Source: UBA5066 sp048500275 (GTDB taxonomy: Bacteria > Acidobacteriota > Thermoanaerobaculia > UBA5066). From it: 64,000 bases of DNA. A program made the position numbers and the translations under genes. Location: assembly GCA_048500275.1 (NCBI GenBank), contig JASNYI010000003.1, positions 310,001-374,000 on the forward strand. The letters are read 5' to 3'. Positions 1 to 6,907 of the stretch are shown here, piece after piece. Below the pieces are notes generated by a model. The model ran no database searches. It saw only the letters and a list, made by a program, of their open reading frames with translations, and was not told the DNA's origin. The stretch's first letter is position 1. Every line of letters begins with the position of its first letter.

Positions 1-615
1 CGGCTCGCGGCGCGCCGTGATGGTGGCGTCGAAGACCTTCTCGCCGTTCTCGAAGTCGTCGACGTGGACGGCGAGGCTCTCCCCGGGGACCGCGAGGTGG
101 AACTCGTACTCGAGGTCCATCGGCAGGAACGGCGAGATGTGGAAGACCTTCGGGAAGCGGGGCGTGGAGATCCCCTTCTCGCTCCCCCGCCTCTCGAGGA
201 CGTATCCGTACGTCTCGCCGAAGGTGTTGTTGATCTCGGCGACGGCGAGGTCGAGGCTCCCGTCCGGACCGAAGACGTAGTAGTAGCTCACCGGGTTGAA
301 GGCGTAGCCGAGGACGCGAGCGTGCGTCAGAAGGAAGACCTTTCGCTCTCCCAGCTCGATCCCGCGCGACGCCAGCCAGTCCTTCAGCTTTTCCCGGATC
401 GGTCGCTCCCCGGGGCCGAGGTAGTCCCGGTCGAAGAGCGCGCTCCACCCCCGGCCGTTGTGCCGGAAGAGGCCCAGCCTCTCCTCGAGGCGCGGCAGCT
501 CGTCGAGGTCGAGGAAGAGCTGGTAGACCGGGTAGGAGAAGGAGTGGGGCTTCGGCAGAAGACGCCGGTGGCGGACCCGCCCTTCGTAGATGCAGGAGAC
601 GGGGAGAGCCGTCAC
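1..615 (-). CDS. DUF1365 family protein, C-terminus cut by window edge
   Basis: The reading frame begins with GTG at 615, overlapping the TGA of the upstream FAD oxidoreductase in a GTGA arrangement, and stays open to base 1 (205 codons visible). The N-terminus reads SCIYEGRVRHRR, followed by the family's hallmark HNGRGW and GYAFNPVSYYYV segments and a later P(F)LPMDLEY region, which together identify COG3496/DUF1365. The biochemical function is not established. The family is repeatedly encoded next to COG2907 amine-oxidase-like flavoproteins and cyclopropane-fatty-acid-synthase-like methyltransferases, so a role in modifying membrane lipids is likely. The third partner would lie to the left of this window. 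Confidence 0.9.
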   Translation of the reverse strand, partial: MTALPVSCIYEGRVRHRRLLPKPHSFSYPVYQLFLDLDELPRLEERLGLFRHNGRGWSALFDRDYLGPGERPIREKLKDWLASRGIELGERKVFLLTHARVLGYAFNPVSYYYVFGPDGSLDLAVAEINNTFGETYGYVLERRGSEKGISTPRFPKVFHISPFLPMDLEYEFHLAVPGESLAVHVDDFENGEKVFDATITARREP

Positions 616-1868
616 AGCGTCTCGGCCCCGAGCGAGGCCGCCGCGGCGAGGCCGGAGGAGAGCCCGTCCTCGTGGAAGCCGTAGCCGAAGTAGGCGCCGC
701 AGAACCAGGTGCGGTTCCTCCCGTTCAGCGACGGCAGCTCGGCCTGGGTCGCGACGCTCTCGCGGGTGTACGCCGGGTGCGTGTAGAGGAGCCGCCGGGC
801 GACCGCGCCCGCGGCGGGCTCGCGCGTCGGGTTCAGGGAGACGATCCACTCGGTCCGGGTCGGAAGGCCCTGGAGCCGGTTGATCGAGTAGTTCAGCGTG
901 GCGGAGTTCCAGGGCCGTGAGCAGTCGTCGAGGTGGTAGTTCCACGAGGCTCGGGCCCGAGGGCGGCGCGGGAGGAACGAGGCGTCGGAGTGGAGGAGCG
1001 TCTCGTTTCGCGAGTAGCTCCAGGCCCCGAGCAGCCGCTTCTCGTCGGCCGTCGGCTCCTCGAGCATCGCGAGCGTCTCGTCGGCGTGCGCGGCGAGGAC
1101 GACGCCGTCGAACCGCTGCGAGCCGCCGTCCCCGAAGACGAGCTCGACGCCGTGGGCGTCGCGGCGCACCTTCGCGACGGGGCTCCCGAGGTGGATCCGG
1201 TCGCGGAACGGGGCCGTGAGGAGCTTCACGTACTCGCGGCTCCCGCCGTCGACCGTGCGCCAGCGGAACTGCGTCGTCACGCCGAGAAAGCCGTGGTTCA
1301 GGAAGAACCTCACGAGCGTCGCCGCGGGAAACGTCTCCATGGCGGCCGGGCCCGACGACCAGACCGAGGCCGCCATCGGGACGAGGTAGTGGCTCCGGAA
1401 GGCGCGGCCGTAGCCCTCGCGGTCGAGCCACGCGGCGAGGGTCAGCGACTCCGCCCCGGGCTCCTCGAGGAGGCGCGGCGCCTCCCGGTTGAACCGGGCG
1501 ATCTCGAGGAGCATCCCGTGGAAGGACGGCCGGAGGAGGTTCGAGGGCTGGGCGAAGACGCCCGCGAGGCCGGTGCCGCACCACTCGAGGTCGCAACGCT
1601 CGCAGCGAACGGAGAACGACATGTCGCTCTCTTTCGTCGGGACCCCGAGCTTCGCGAAGAGCTTCACGAGGTTGGGGTAGGTCACCTCGTTGTAGACGAG
1701 GAAGCCCGTGTCGACCGGGATCTCCCTGCCGCTCTCGTCGACGCCCACGGTGTGGCTGTGCCCGCCGGGGCGTCCGTCCCGCTCGAAGACCCTCACGTCG
1801 TGACGGGCGTTAAGAAGGAATGCCGCCGACAACCCGGAGATTCCCGTGCCTACGATCGCCAGCTTCAC
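612..1868 (-). CDS. FAD-dependent amine-oxidase-like oxidoreductase (COG2907)
   Basis: A 418-residue flavoprotein. It starts at GTG 1868 with a good GGAGG four bases upstream. Residues 1-35 form a Rossmann dinucleotide-binding motif (GTGISGLS, then VRVFERDGRPGGHSHTV), and the C-terminal FAD-contact segment FCGAYFGYGFHEDGLSSG closes the fold. This is the COG2907 type of NAD/FAD-binding protein, related to phytoene desaturases and amine oxidases. Its GTGA coupling to the DUF1365 gene matches the conserved pairing seen beside cyclopropane/furan fatty-acid genes, so oxidation or desaturation of membrane acyl chains is a reasonable inference, but the substrate cannot be read from sequence. Confidence 0.88.
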   Translation of the reverse strand: MKLAIVGTGISGLSAAFLLNARHDVRVFERDGRPGGHSHTVGVDESGREIPVDTGFLVYNEVTYPNLVKLFAKLGVPTKESDMSFSVRCERCDLEWCGTGLAGVFAQPSNLLRPSFHGMLLEIARFNREAPRLLEEPGAESLTLAAWLDREGYGRAFRSHYLVPMAASVWSSGPAAMETFPAATLVRFFLNHGFLGVTTQFRWRTVDGGSREYVKLLTAPFRDRIHLGSPVAKVRRDAHGVELVFGDGGSQRFDGVVLAAHADETLAMLEEPTADEKRLLGAWSYSRNETLLHSDASFLPRRPRARASWNYHLDDCSRPWNSATLNYSINRLQGLPTRTEWIVSLNPTREPAAGAVARRLLYTHPAYTRESVATQAELPSLNGRNRTWFCGAYFGYGFHEDGLSSGLAAAASLGAETL

Positions 1869-1896
1869 ACGTCCTCCGCCTCGCTCCCCCTACGAA

Positions 1897-1948
1897 ACGG
1901 ATCGGCGGATGGGATTTCCCCGACTTCGGCGTCATCCGCCCGATCCGT
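1897..1948. promoter_or_regulatory. Inverted repeat in divergent promoter region
   Basis: Perfect 9-bp arms ACGGATCGG (1897-1905) and CCGATCCGT (1940-1948). Allowing one bulged C (1939), the pairing extends to 14 bp, with inner arms CGGAT and ATCCG. The arm centres are about 43 bp (four helical turns) apart, and the left arm lies 29 bp before the start of the FAD oxidoreductase. This could be a paired regulator site or a hairpin; the regulator is unknown. Confidence 0.4.
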
Positions 1949-2065
1949 ACCTTTCCGGGCCACCCGGCGGCCCTCGCCGGGGTACGATCTTCGGACAACG
2001 GGCGTCCGGCCGTCGAGGAGAGAGGTCCTTCCCCCTTCCGGGGGACGATCACGGAGGTGACAGCG

Positions 2066-3376
2066 ATGAGGTCCATCCCGGGACCAGGCCGCAACGGGGC
2101 GCCCCCGGGCGCACCGGACGAGCGAATAGACCTCAACGAGGTCGTCCTCGGCCTCTCCGACGCGCTCGACCTCGTCGGCGCCGACGTGGTCCAGCACGGC
2201 AAGCGCGTCGCCTTCATGGCGTCCGCCTGCGGCCGCGTCCTCTCCCTCGAGGAGGGAGAGCGCGACGACCTCCTCCTCGCCGCCGTCCTCCACGACTGCG
2301 GGGTCTCTTCGACGCGGCTCCACACCCAGCTGCTCGACGGGGAGCTCTCCTTCGAGGAGGCCCACGGCCACGCGGAAGCGGGCGCCGATCTCCTCGGCCG
2401 GTTCCCGCCGCTCGCGCGGATCGCCTCGATCGTGCGCCTCCACCACACCCCGTGGGAGTCGCCCGACCGGCTCGGGGTCGACGCCCGGACCGCCCTCCTC
2501 GCGAACCTCGTCTTCCTCTGCGATCGCGTCGACGCCCGCCTCGCGGCTCTTCGCGGCCGCGACCCCCTCCTCGAGACCGACGAGATCCGCCGCTGGGTCT
2601 TCGCGCGCTCGGGCAGCACCTTCGCCGAGGAGGCCGTGGGCGCGTTCCTCGAAGCCTCGGCCGCCGAGGCGTTCTGGCTCACCCTCGAGCCGCACCACCT
2701 CGAGCGCGCGCTCGGGGAGGAGCTGCGCGCCCCGCGCCGCCGGACCGTCTCCCTGTCGGAGCTCGAGGACCTCGCCCTCCTCTTCGCGGGAATCGTGGAC
2801 GGCAAGAGCCGCTTCACGGCCTCCCATTCCACAGGCGTCGCCCGGCTCGCCGCCCTCCTCGGGCGGCTCGCGGACCTCGACGAGGGGACCTGCACGCGGC
2901 TCCGGATCGCCGGGCTCCTCCACGACCTCGGGAAGCTCCGCGTCCCGGACGAGGTGCTGGAGAAGGCCGCGCCTCTCGACGAGGGGGAGTTCGCGACGAT
3001 CGAGCGTCACGCGTTCGAGACGTTCCAGATCCTGCGCCGCGTCGAGGCCCTCCGCGAGATCGCCGGCTGGGCCGGCTCCCACCACGAGGGGCTGAGCGGC
3101 AAGGGCTACCCGTTCAAGCTCCGGGCGGACGAGATCCCGGTCCCCGCGCGCCTCCTCGCCATCGCCGACGTCTTCCAGGCCCTCGCGCAGGACCGCCCCT
3201 ACCGAGGTCCCCTCGGCGCGGAGGAGATCCTGGGGCACCTGCGCCGGTTCGTCGCGTCCGGCAAGCTGGACCCGCACGGGGTCGACCTCGTGGAGGAGAA
3301 CCTCGAGGAGTGCTTCCTCGCTGCCACCCTCGACGGCGCCGAAACGCCCTCTCCCCGGGCCGCCTCGCCACGCTGA
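2066..3376 (+). CDS. Tandem HD / HD-GYP domain protein
   Basis: The start is ATG 2066, chosen because GGAGGT (2053-2058) precedes it; upstream in-frame codons overlap the divergent gene. The product is 436 aa. Residues about 40-135 form a first HD-like domain (HD at 76-77, paired HH at 126-127). Residues about 245-410 form an HD-GYP domain with HDLGK at 286-290 and HHEGLSGKGYP at 339-349, so the metal-ligand and GYP elements are retained. HD-GYP proteins hydrolyse cyclic di-GMP. No receiver or membrane segment is visible, so it is probably a soluble phosphodiesterase or c-di-GMP-responsive protein whose first HD domain acts in sensing or dimerisation. Confidence 0.85.
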   Translation: MRSIPGPGRNGAPPGAPDERIDLNEVVLGLSDALDLVGADVVQHGKRVAFMASACGRVLSLEEGERDDLLLAAVLHDCGVSSTRLHTQLLDGELSFEEAHGHAEAGADLLGRFPPLARIASIVRLHHTPWESPDRLGVDARTALLANLVFLCDRVDARLAALRGRDPLLETDEIRRWVFARSGSTFAEEAVGAFLEASAAEAFWLTLEPHHLERALGEELRAPRRRTVSLSELEDLALLFAGIVDGKSRFTASHSTGVARLAALLGRLADLDEGTCTRLRIAGLLHDLGKLRVPDEVLEKAAPLDEGEFATIERHAFETFQILRRVEALREIAGWAGSHHEGLSGKGYPFKLRADEIPVPARLLAIADVFQALAQDRPYRGPLGAEEILGHLRRFVASGKLDPHGVDLVEENLEECFLAATLDGAETPSPRAASPR

Positions 3377-3477
3377 ACCGCCTCGCCCTTCGCACAGGCC
3401 GGCCGGAGAGCTTCGCCCCCGACGGTCTGGCCGACGCGGGCACCGGAGGCGCTCGCCGCGCCCGGAGCGGGCGTGCT

Positions 3478-4191
3478 ATGACGCGCCCGATGTCTCGCCC
3501 CCCCGCCGTCGTCCTCCTCTCGGGCGGCCTCGATTCGGCCACCGTCCTCGCGATCGCGCGGCGGGACGGGTTCGCCCCTTTCGCTCTCAGCTTCCGCTAC
3601 GGCCAGCGGCACGCGCTCGAGCTCGCCGCGGCCGGCCGGGTCGCGAAAGCGCTCGGCGCCGAGCGGCACGTCGTCGCGACGATCGACCTCGGCCTCTTCG
3701 GCGGCTCGGCTCTCACCGCCGACCTGGAAGTCCCCAAGGACCGCCCGGCCGACGAGATGGCGCACGGGATCCCGGCCACGTACGTCCCCGCGCGCAACAC
3801 CGTCTTCCTCTCCTTCGCCCTTGCCTGGGCGGAGGTGCTCGGCGCGTTCGACATCTTCGTCGGCGTGAACGCCCTCGACTACAGCGGCTACCCCGACTGC
3901 CGCCCCGAGTACGTCGCCGCGTTCGAGACGATGGCGAACCTCGCCACCCGCGCCGGTGTCGAAGGGACGGGGCGCTTCCGCGTGAGGGCGCCCCTCGTCG
4001 AGATGACCAAGGCCGACATCATCCGGACGGGCCTCTCCCTCGGCGTCGACTACGGGCTCACGCTGAGCTGCTACGACCCCTCGCCGGACGGCGCCCCGTG
4101 CCGCCGGTGCGATTCCTGCCAGCTCCGCGCGAAGGGCTTCCGGGAAGCGGGCGTTCCCGACCCGGCCCTCGAGAGGTCGGCGCTCCCGTGA
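3478..4191 (+). CDS. queC: 7-cyano-7-deazaguanine synthase QueC
   Basis: QueC converts 7-carboxy-7-deazaguanine to preQ0 using ATP and ammonia, in the queuosine/7-deazapurine pathway. The N-terminal P-loop of the ATP pyrophosphatase fold (LLSGGLDSA) is intact, and the C-terminal zinc site reads SCYDPSPDGAPCRRCDSC. At 237 aa the length is normal for the family. Start ATG 3478 has a GGAG about 10 bases upstream; ATG 3490 is an equally plausible start, with TATGAC 7 nt before it as a possible leaderless -10. It overlaps queE by GTGA, so the two form a translationally coupled pair. Confidence 0.95.
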   Translation: MTRPMSRPPAVVLLSGGLDSATVLAIARRDGFAPFALSFRYGQRHALELAAAGRVAKALGAERHVVATIDLGLFGGSALTADLEVPKDRPADEMAHGIPATYVPARNTVFLSFALAWAEVLGAFDIFVGVNALDYSGYPDCRPEYVAAFETMANLATRAGVEGTGRFRVRAPLVEMTKADIIRTGLSLGVDYGLTLSCYDPSPDGAPCRRCDSCQLRAKGFREAGVPDPALERSALP

Positions 4192-4829
4192 GCTACGCCG
4201 TCAAGGAGATCTACTACACGCTCCAGGGAGAAGGAGCGCAGGCGGGGCGCGCCGCCGTTTTCCTCCGATTCTCGGGCTGCAATCTCTGGTCGGGGCGCGA
4301 GGAGGACCGGGCCACGGCGACCTGCCGCTTCTGCGACACCGACTTCGTCGGCGTCGACGGCCCGGGGGGAGGGCGCTTCTCCGATGCCGCCTCGCTCGCG
4401 GCGGCGGTCGCCGGCGCGTGGACCTCGCCGAGGCCCGACCGCGGCCGGCCTCTCGTCGTCTGCACCGGGGGCGAGCCGCTCCTCCAGGTCGACGACGCGC
4501 TCGTCGACGCGCTCCACCACGAGGGCTTCGAGATCGCCGTCGAGACGAACGGCACGCGCACGCCCCCCGCCGGCCTCGACTGGGTCACCGTCAGCCCGAA
4601 GGCGGGCGCGCCGCTCGTCCTGACGTGTGGAGACGAGCTGAAGCTCGTCTACCCGCAGGCTGGCGCGGAGCCGCACCTCTACGAGAAGCTGCCCTTCCGC
4701 GAGCTCTTCCTCCAGCCGATGGACGGTCCGGACCGCGAGAGAAACGTCGCCGCGGCCGCGGCCTGGTGCCTCGCGCACCCGTCCTGGCGGCTCAGCCTGC
4801 AGGTTCACAAGCTCGTCGGCCTGCCCTGA
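4188..4829 (+). CDS. queE: 7-carboxy-7-deazaguanine synthase QueE
   Basis: A radical SAM enzyme that contracts 6-carboxytetrahydropterin to 7-carboxy-7-deazaguanine. GTG 4188 overlaps the queC stop and gives the canonical start YAVKEIYYTLQGEG. The cluster cysteines follow the expanded CX14CX2C spacing found in many QueE proteins (CNLWSG to CRFC). The TGGEPLLQ-type glycine/glutamate motif for SAM binding is present as CTGGEPLLQ, and the length is 213 aa. queD and the downstream preQ1 genes are not in the window. Confidence 0.94.
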   Translation: MSYAVKEIYYTLQGEGAQAGRAAVFLRFSGCNLWSGREEDRATATCRFCDTDFVGVDGPGGGRFSDAASLAAAVAGAWTSPRPDRGRPLVVCTGGEPLLQVDDALVDALHHEGFEIAVETNGTRTPPAGLDWVTVSPKAGAPLVLTCGDELKLVYPQAGAEPHLYEKLPFRELFLQPMDGPDRERNVAAAAAWCLAHPSWRLSLQVHKLVGLP

Positions 4830-4851
4830 AGCACCGCCCGGCGACGGCCGG

Positions 4852-5090
4852 AGACGAAAACGGAAGCCCCGTCGCTTCCGACCGGTCCCGGGGACGCGCG
4901 GCGAGGGCGAGGAGAGCGAGGGGGTGCGCGTCCGCGGGCTCGCGGGTCTTCCACGGGGGGCTTCCACCTCCCTCTACGAAGCCGGCGCGCGAAAGTTCGG
5001 CCTGCCCGCCCCCCGACCTCACCCGTCTCGCACTCGGCGCACGCCGGGCGTTGCAAAACTCAACGGCACGCCTCAACTCCCCTCGAGGAG
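4852..5090 (-). ncRNA. Candidate structured non-coding RNA, minus strand
   Basis: Read on the minus strand, a 7-bp perfect stem (CGGAAGC, loop GACGGG, GCTTCCG) is followed directly by TTTT, the form of an intrinsic terminator, but no minus-strand protein gene precedes it. A possible promoter lies 220 bp upstream: TATCTT at 5097-5102 with GTGACT at 5122-5127, spacing 19. The implied transcript of about 230 nt would contain several GC-rich stems. I cannot assign it to a known RNA family. It could be a 6S-like or other regulatory RNA, or the hairpin could simply end queCE transcription. Confidence 0.3.
4861..4880. terminator. Hairpin downstream of queE; T-tract on minus strand
   Basis: Arms CGGAAGC (4861-4867) and GCTTCCG (4874-4880) with a 6-nt loop, 32 bp after the queE stop. 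The adjoining AAAA at 4857-4860 makes it a textbook intrinsic terminator for minus-strand transcription and only a weak one for queCE. Confidence 0.5.
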
Positions 5091-5324
5091 TCGCAGAAGA
5101 TACTCAAATCATTGTGAATAAAGTCACTTGCATTCGCCACAGCCAGCACGGTCGTCGTTGAGGAGTTCACCATCGGCGTTCGGGGTCGAGAGGTCCACCG
5201 AGGGACACAAGTCGCCCTGATGCAACGACTTGAGTGGTCTTTTCGAGGTCTGGCAGCGGCCTTGCGATGTCTCCTGGTGAAACGGGGCCGAGAGAAATCG
5301 GAACCACCCCGCAGGAGGCAACAA

Positions 5325-6005
5325 ATGGTCGCACTGCTCGTCATCCTCACCATCGTCCTCGCGCTCGCCGTCGACAGCCTCGTCCTGGCTCGCCAGCGCC
5401 GGACGTCCGCCGCCCTCGAGCCGCTGCCGGTCGTGGCGATGAAGGTGCCCCAGCCTCCCCAGGGCGTCTTCCTCGACACCGCCCACACCTGGCTCCGCAT
5501 CACCTCCGACGGCCGCCTCCGCGTCGGCATCGACGACTTCCTCGCCGAGGCCGTCGGCCCCATCGACAAGGTCGAGGTCCCCGCCCAGGGCGCCACCGTC
5601 GAGCGCGGCGCCCCCCTCTTCACCCTCACCGTCAGGGGCCGCAAGCTCGTCGTCCCCTCCCCCGCCTCCGGCACCTTCATGTCGGCCAACGACAGGACCC
5701 AGCGCGACCCCTCCGCCATCGCCAGGGACCCCTACGGCGCCGGCTGGCTCGCCTCCATCTGGACCCGCGACCACCACGCCGCCATCTCCCCCCTGCGCAT
5801 CGGCGCCGCCGCCACCCACTTCCTGCGCGAGGAGCTCCACCGCCTCGCCGACTTCATGGTCCCCTCCCAGTCCATGGCGAAGGTCCCCGTCATGGCCGAC
5901 GGCGGCCTCCCCGGCAAGGGCTCCGCCGCCAGCCTCGACGACGCCGCCTGGGAGTCCTTCTCCCGCCAGTTCGTCAACGCCTCCGAAGAGACCCCGAAGG
6001 CCTGA
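5325..6005 (+). CDS. Membrane-anchored GcvH/lipoyl-fold protein lacking the lipoyl lysine
   Basis: The start is ATG 5325, placed by AGGAGG at 5313-5318; the product is 226 aa. Residues 3-21 form an N-terminal membrane anchor. Residues about 50-145 align with glycine cleavage H protein: HTWLRI, VGIDDF, GATVERG, PSPASG and DPYGAGW match the H-protein landmarks in order. At the site of the lipoyl-lysine (ESVKA in classical GcvH) the ungapped residue is Gly105, with Lys107 two residues on, so standard lipoylation is unlikely. No gcvT or gcvP is adjacent. It may be a structural or scaffold descendant of H protein. About 80 C-terminal residues are not recognisable. Confidence 0.75.
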   Translation: MVALLVILTIVLALAVDSLVLARQRRTSAALEPLPVVAMKVPQPPQGVFLDTAHTWLRITSDGRLRVGIDDFLAEAVGPIDKVEVPAQGATVERGAPLFTLTVRGRKLVVPSPASGTFMSANDRTQRDPSAIARDPYGAGWLASIWTRDHHAAISPLRIGAAATHFLREELHRLADFMVPSQSMAKVPVMADGGLPGKGSAASLDDAAWESFSRQFVNASEETPKA

Positions 6006-6028
6006 CCTTCCCTCCCCTCCCGTTTCCG

Positions 6029-6061
6029 GGCCCCGGCCGCCGAGAGGCGCCCGGGGCCTTT
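6029..6061 (+). terminator. Intrinsic terminator after the GcvH-like gene
   Basis: Arms GGCCCCGG (6029-6036) and CCGGGGCC (6051-6058), with an inner CGCC-GAGA-GGCG stem (6038-6049), are followed by TTT. It lies 24 bp beyond the stop codon. Confidence 0.7.
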
Positions 6062-6152
6062 CGGCTTCAGGGCCCCGCTCTTCGGCCGCCAGGACGCCGG
6101 CGCCCATCTACGTGAGGAGCGTCACACGCCCGTCCCGAGACGCGACTTCCTC

Positions 6153-6181
6153 TCGATTTCGCCTCCGCCCTCTTCTATGCT
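6153..6181 (+). promoter_or_regulatory. Possible promoter for the TM2 gene
   Basis: TCGATT (6153-6158), 17 bp, TATGCT (6176-6181). The -10 is good and the -35 is weak. The implied leader is about 28 nt and contains the Shine-Dalgarno GAGGGAGGA at 6205-6213. Confidence 0.4.
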
Positions 6182-6216
6182 CAGGGGCAAATCCGGAACA
6201 AGACGAGGGAGGACTT

Positions 6217-6426
6217 ATGCCCAAGAAGGACTGGATGACCGCTCTGCTCCTGTCGATCTTCCTCGGCGGGCTCGGCGTCGATCGCTTCTACCTCGGGTAC
6301 ACGGGGCTCGGGATCCTGAAGCTGCTCACCTGCGCCGGCGCCGGGATCTGGGGAATCATCGACATCATCCTGATCGCGACCGGCAAGATGAAGGACGCCC
6401 AGGGGAACGAGCTGCAGAAGAAGTAG
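6217..6426 (+). CDS. TM2 domain protein
   Basis: A 69-residue membrane protein starting at ATG 6217 behind a strong GAGGGAGGA. It consists almost entirely of a TM2 domain: a first membrane helix (TALLLSIFLGGLGVDRFYLG), the diagnostic GVDRFYLGYTGLGILK turn, and a second helix with GIWGIIDIILI. The C-terminus is Lys-rich. TM2 proteins are small inner-membrane proteins of uncertain function. The DUF2752 gene follows after one base, a recurring bacterial pairing. Confidence 0.9.
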   Translation: MPKKDWMTALLLSIFLGGLGVDRFYLGYTGLGILKLLTCAGAGIWGIIDIILIATGKMKDAQGNELQKK

Positions 6427-6427
6427 C

Positions 6428-6847
6428 GTGCCCGGGGGAAAGCTCCTCGAAAGGCTCCGGGGACGGCGCGAGCAGGCACTTCTCGCCCTCGGGGCCTTTC
6501 TTCTCGTCCTTCTCGTCCTCGTCTTCGTCGACCCGCGCACCGCCCGCCTCGCCCCGGTCTGCCCGCTCCACTACGCGACGGGCCTCCACTGCCCCGGGTG
6601 CGGGACGGGAAGGGCCCTGCACGCCCTCGTCCACGGCGACGTCGTCCGCGCTCTCCGGATGAACGCCCTCGCCGTCGCCGCGATCCCGGTCTTCCTCGTC
6701 CTCACGATCCGGGCGGTCCTGAGGCCCGAGAGACCCCTGCCGTTCCCCCCCCCCTGGCTGCAGTTCCTTCTCTACGCGCTCCTCGCGTTCCTCCTCGTCG
6801 CGAGGAACCTCCCGTTCGAGCCCTTCGCGGGCTGGGCGCCGCGGTAG
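6428..6847 (+). CDS. DUF2752 membrane protein
   Basis: GTG 6428 follows the TM2 stop immediately; 139 aa. Residues about 45-72 carry the family signature CPLHYATGLHCPGCGTGRALH followed by LVHGD. Three hydrophobic segments (about 18-34, 80-97 and 110-124) predict an inner-membrane protein. The paired cysteines of the CPGCG motif suggest metal or redox chemistry, but no function is established. Co-transcription with the TM2 gene is likely. Confidence 0.9.
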   Translation: MPGGKLLERLRGRREQALLALGAFLLVLLVLVFVDPRTARLAPVCPLHYATGLHCPGCGTGRALHALVHGDVVRALRMNALAVAAIPVFLVLTIRAVLRPERPLPFPPPWLQFLLYALLAFLLVARNLPFEPFAGWAPR

Positions 6848-6907
6848 ATCGCGGGGCGGGGGCGCACGCCAGCCGCCTCCGCCTGGGGGGCAGGCTCCCG
6901 GCTCCCG

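Larger units (their letters stand above)
4830..5324. other. 495-bp region without a convincing protein gene
   Basis: The left part is GC-rich and structured. It contains hairpin 4861-4880 and a GGACGCGC/GCGCGTCC stem (4892-4899 with 4926-4933). The right part (about 5050-5240) is distinctly richer in A+T than the rest of the window and contains another inverted repeat, CAAGTCG (5208-5214) and CGACTTG (5226-5232), in the leader of the GcvH-like gene. Short open frames here encode low-complexity Arg/Gly/Pro peptides without family signatures. Confidence 0.6.

Noticed and set aside
1820..2065. N-terminal extension of the HD-GYP protein
   Set aside because: It would overlap the divergent FAD oxidoreductase and its promoter region, its residues are not protein-like, and ATG 2066 has a strong Shine-Dalgarno.
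4792..5076. Minus-strand reading frames of 83-94 codons in the queE-GcvH-like gap
   Set aside because: Composition is Arg/Gly/Pro-rich shadow translation of GC-rich DNA, partly antisense to queE, with no family signature; an RNA is at least as likely.
5325..6005. Calling this gene gcvH
   Set aside because: The lipoyl-lysine position is Gly, a membrane anchor is present and no gcvT/gcvP is nearby.
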